Source of the DNA: Caldifarciminota bacterium
GTDB lineage: Bacteria; WOR-3; Hydrothermia; UBA1063; CAJXJZ01
Length of the DNA: 7,502 nt
Direction: 5' to 3'
Assembly (NCBI GenBank): GCA_027073945.1
Contig: JALTEL010000345.1
Location: 1 to 7,502, forward strand
Shown: one piece after another, positions 5,565 through 7,502 of the stretch
How positions within the stretch are numbered: the first letter of the stretch is position 1
How the letters are laid out: the number at the start of each line of letters is the position of its first letter
The notes under the pieces: model-generated
Database searches by the model: none
Seen by the model: only the letters and a program-made list of their open reading frames with translations
Told to the model about the DNA's origin: nothing
Position numbers and translations under genes: made by a program

Positions 5565-6428
5565 ATGGCAAAAAGAAAAATAAATGCGGCAATGATACTT
5601 GCAGCAGGAGAAGATGCACATTTACAAACAAATGAAAAAGTTTCGCATGCGAAATCTATTGACGGTGAAAGTTTTGTAGAATTGAAAGTAGATGACATAG
5701 TGAATAACCCTATGCAGCCAAGACTGCATATTGCAGAAGAAGAACTGAAAGAACTTGCCAGGTCTATCAAGCTGCATGGGCTTATACAGCCTATTGCCGT
5801 TATTAAAGCGGGTAATCAGTATATTTTAAAAGCGGGGCAAAGACGATGGCTTGCACATAAAGAACTTGGAATGAAAACGATCAAAGCTATTGTCCAGGAG
5901 GAGACTATTCTTCCTGAAAAAGAGAGTGATAAGGCTCTGTTTGAAATAGCTGTGATGGAAAATACTCAAAGAGATAACCTCAATCCCTTAGAATTGGCCT
6001 TGTCCCTGCGACAAGCCATGGATAAAAAGCTCTATAAAAATATGGAAGAACTTTCTTTGGCTTTGGGGAAATCAAAATCATATGTTTCTAAAGTGCTTAA
6101 AGTACTTTCTTTAAGGGATGAGATCATAAAAGATCTTGAAAAAAATAAGTCCACAAATGATATAGAATCCTTATATGAAATACAAAAGATAGAAGACAGT
6201 AAAGATCAGATAGACACTTATTTCGATTTCATCAATAAAAAGATAGATCGTAAAGATATACGGTTGAAAAACAAAAAGAAAGTTTCGCATGCGAAATCTG
6301 AGCCTTTCAAAATAGAGAGAAGATCTAAAAAAGTGAAAATCGAATATGATGTCAGTAACTTTACAGATAGTGAATTGGAAGAAATTGAAGAGAAAATAAA
6401 AAAGTTATTCTCACAATACTACTCTTAA
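5565..6428 (+). CDS. parB: ParB partition protein (ParB/Spo0J family)
   Basis: 287 aa, the site-specific DNA-binding partner of ParA. Domains: a basic N-terminal stretch (residues 1-30) that would contact ParA, the ParB N-terminal fold (about 37-145) with LIQPIAVI (73-80), AGQRRW (90-95) and ENTQRDNLNPLE (132-143), and a helix-turn-helix (LSLALGKSKSYVSKVLKVLSL, starting about 161). A charged linker (about 225-255) leads to a C-terminal dimerisation segment (about 258-287). The GxRR and ENxQR motifs are those that bind CTP in the family, so a CTP-dependent clamp is likely. GQRR replaces the usual GERR. The peptide KVSHAKS occurs twice (25-31 and 239-245) because each copy encodes a parS-like palindrome. 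AGAGG at 5551-5555 supports the start. An HTH-type ParB with a small ParA is a mixed arrangement. Confidence 0.95.
   Translation: MAKRKINAAMILAAGEDAHLQTNEKVSHAKSIDGESFVELKVDDIVNNPMQPRLHIAEEELKELARSIKLHGLIQPIAVIKAGNQYILKAGQRRWLAHKELGMKTIKAIVQEETILPEKESDKALFEIAVMENTQRDNLNPLELALSLRQAMDKKLYKNMEELSLALGKSKSYVSKVLKVLSLRDEIIKDLEKNKSTNDIESLYEIQKIEDSKDQIDTYFDFINKKIDRKDIRLKNKKKVSHAKSEPFKIERRSKKVKIEYDVSNFTDSELEEIEEKIKKLFSQYYS
5641..5654. promoter_or_regulatory. parS-like palindrome, copy 3, inside parB
   Basis: Exact TTTCGCATGCGAAA in the codons for residues 26-30 of ParB, in the flexible N-terminal tail. With its flanks it forms 21 bp (5637-5657) identical to the copy at 6279-6299. The site falls in a part of the protein that tolerates sequence constraint. 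Confidence 0.7.
6283..6296. promoter_or_regulatory. parS-like palindrome, copy 4, inside parB
   Basis: Exact TTTCGCATGCGAAA in codons 240-244 of ParB, in the linker between the helix-turn-helix region and the C-terminal dimerisation segment. It is 642 bp from copy 3 and in the same reading frame, so it again encodes VSHAK. Confidence 0.7.
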
Positions 6429-6445
6429 GGAAGTAATACTAGAGG
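6429..6445 (+). repeat. Solitary iteron-like sequence directly after parB
   Basis: GGAAGTAATACTAGAGG matches iteron A consensus at 14 of 17 positions and the variant fifth copy of set A at 15 of 17. It is in the same orientation as the origin iterons but about 3.2 kb away. It starts at the base after the parB stop codon, outside any coding sequence. It could bind Rep and take part in looping or copy-number control, or be a leftover of a rearrangement. Confidence 0.55.
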
Positions 6446-6470
6446 GGGAAGGGGAGGGCAACCTCTTCCC
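6446..6470. terminator. Possible hairpin between convergent parB and DUF2130 genes
   Basis: GGGAAG (6446-6451) pairs with CTTCCC (6465-6470). After a three-base bulge, AGG (6455-6457) pairs with CCT (6462-6464) around a GCAA tetraloop. The position between convergent genes suits a terminator, but no T tract follows on either strand, and the purine-rich strand could pair in other ways. Confidence 0.35.
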
Positions 6471-6476
6471 TGCTAT

Positions 6477-7502
6477 TTACTCACTGACCATAGAAACAGG
6501 TAGCTCCAATGCCGATATAGGAGCTACTGAGCTCCCGGCAATACCCTTGATGGAACCATACATCCCCACAGTGCTGTCAAGTACCTTCTGTAGCTGCTTT
6601 TCTCTTTGCTTCCAGATTCTTGCGAATGCACGCTTCTCTGTTTCTATGTCCTCTTGCATCTGTGTGAAGCCCTCGACAATTGCCTCGATCTGCATGCGAA
6701 ACTCCGCCGATGTTAGATATCCGTATAGAATGCTCATCTTGTCGCTTCTGTTCTCCTGGGCGTTCACAGCATGGGCGAGTTTTACAATGTGCTCACGCAA
6801 AACAAAGGAAAGTGCTTTGAACTCATCATAGGTACATACCCATACACCTTCGACAAGCCCCATACGCTCCATTTCCTTTGGGAGCACCTCCGTCACCAGA
6901 ACCCCGATGTCCGCACCTTTTTCACGGATATCCGACTTGAACTTCTCTATCCAACTTTTTTGAAACTCTTTGGTACGTTTGGATTCATAGTAGATCGTAC
7001 CGCAGTTCTGTATTTCCCTTGTATGCACCACCTGTAGGCAATCTGCACCGCGGACACCTTTTTTAATCTCTTCTATCTGATCAAATGGAAATTGGGACTG
7101 TAACCACTCTTCAATGGCAAGTTCCTGTACTTCACCTTGAGACTGTTGACTTCCGAGCTCAGCTTTACGTCTTGCCTCTTCAAGTTTTTGATGCAGGTCC
7201 TGAAGCTGCTTCTCTTTCTCTTTAAATTTCAACTCGTTCTGTTCTTGTAAGGACTTATATATCTTCTGTCGTTCACTTTCGACTATCTGGCTAAGCTGCT
7301 TTTGTGCCTCAAGTTTTATTTTTTCGAAGAGTTCACTTTTTTCACGCTTCAGTTTCTCTATTTGTGCCTTGGATTTGTTTAGTTCGATCAACTGCATTGA
7401 TTTCTCTTCAAGTTCCTGCTCCATCATGGCAATACGTTCGCTTTGCTCTTCTGCTATTTTTGTCTTTATCTCGGAAGCAATGTGCATACGCTCTTCATTC
7501 AG
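6477..7502 (-). CDS. DUF2130 protein, coiled coil plus PD-(D/E)XK-like nuclease core (5' end outside window)
   Basis: The frame stays open to the window edge, with LNEER preceding the first internal ATG (7487), so the true start is probably further out; 341 codons are visible. Numbering from that ATG, residues 1-115 are a long charged coiled coil (many E, K, Q). Then comes the DUF2130 core: EEWLQSQFPFDQIEEIKKGV (126-145), RGADCLQ (147-153), YYESKRTK (166-173), GADIGVLVTEVLP (191-203) and GLVEGVWVC (210-218). The spacing of D149, E168 and K170 fits a PD-(D/E)XK-type metal-dependent nuclease site, and I recall DUF2130 being placed in that superfamily. A second helical segment (about 270-303) precedes a hydrophobic tail. 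There is no signal peptide or membrane segment. It is convergent with parB and GC-richer than the par genes. Biological role unknown; processing of plasmid or foreign DNA is possible but unproven. Confidence 0.85.
   Translation of the reverse strand: MNEERMHIASEIKTKIAEEQSERIAMMEQELEEKSMQLIELNKSKAQIEKLKREKSELFEKIKLEAQKQLSQIVESERQKIYKSLQEQNELKFKEKEKQLQDLHQKLEEARRKAELGSQQSQGEVQELAIEEWLQSQFPFDQIEEIKKGVRGADCLQVVHTREIQNCGTIYYESKRTKEFQKSWIEKFKSDIREKGADIGVLVTEVLPKEMERMGLVEGVWVCTYDEFKALSFVLREHIVKLAHAVNAQENRSDKMSILYGYLTSAEFRMQIEAIVEGFTQMQEDIETEKRAFARIWKQREKQLQKVLDSTVGMYGSIKGIAGSSVAPISALELPVSMVSE

Noticed and set aside
6688..6701. Fifth parS-like site (half palindrome GCATGCGAAA) inside the DUF2130 gene
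   Set aside because: Only 11 of 14 positions match and the left arm is lost; probably chance in coding sequence.
6477..7502. SMC- or Rad50-like protein because of the long coiled coil
   Set aside because: No Walker A or ABC signature is present; the conserved core after the coiled coil matches DUF2130.

Overview
The window looks like the replication and maintenance backbone of a plasmid, or plasmid-like replicon, from an AT-rich bacterium. Campylobacterota (Sulfurimonas/Sulfurovum-type) is my best guess. It rests on low GC in the rep/par part, DnaA-box-like sites ending in TTCACA, and the general look of the helicase and DUF2130 proteins. This is inference; no marker gene is present.

Layout, left to right. 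(1) 5-1777, minus: a PIF1/RecD2-like superfamily 1 DNA helicase whose last codons run into a perfect 12-bp inverted repeat at the window edge. (2) 1809-2996, minus: a probable replicative helicase with a DnaB-type N-terminal domain joined to a RepA/AAA_25-type RecA core. (3) 2997-3632: a 636-bp non-coding replication origin. It holds two sets of six 17-bp direct repeats (iterons) of related but distinct sequence. They flank an AT-rich stretch with two DnaA-box matches and are followed by two overlapping inverted repeats at the 3' end of rep. (4) 3633-4736, minus: a plasmid initiator (Rep). (5) 4737-4935: a divergent control region with a TTGACA/TATATA promoter for rep, a CTCGTA/TACGAG palindrome, and two copies of the palindrome TTTCGCATGCGAAA flanking the probable parA promoter. 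(6) 4936-5559 and 5565-6428, plus: a parA-parB partition operon, with two more exact copies of the palindrome inside the parB coding sequence. (7) 6429-6476: a short convergent gap that begins with an isolated iteron-like sequence. (8) 6477 to the window end, minus: a DUF2130 protein (coiled coil plus PD-(D/E)XK-like nuclease core), open at its 5' end.

How the parts may work together (inference): Rep binds the iterons and opens the AT-rich segment with host DnaA. The DnaB-N/RepA-like helicase is loaded and may recruit host primase through its N-terminal domain. The PIF1-like helicase assists replication or recombination. ParA and ParB segregate the plasmid through the four palindromes, which are the best parS candidates.

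Base composition is mosaic. The rep, par and origin segments are clearly more AT-rich than the two helicase genes and the DUF2130 gene, which suggests assembly from different sources. The points most worth attention are the two-family, helically phased iteron array, the parS-like sites written into parB linker codons, the solitary iteron behind parB, and promoter elements placed almost on top of two start codons.
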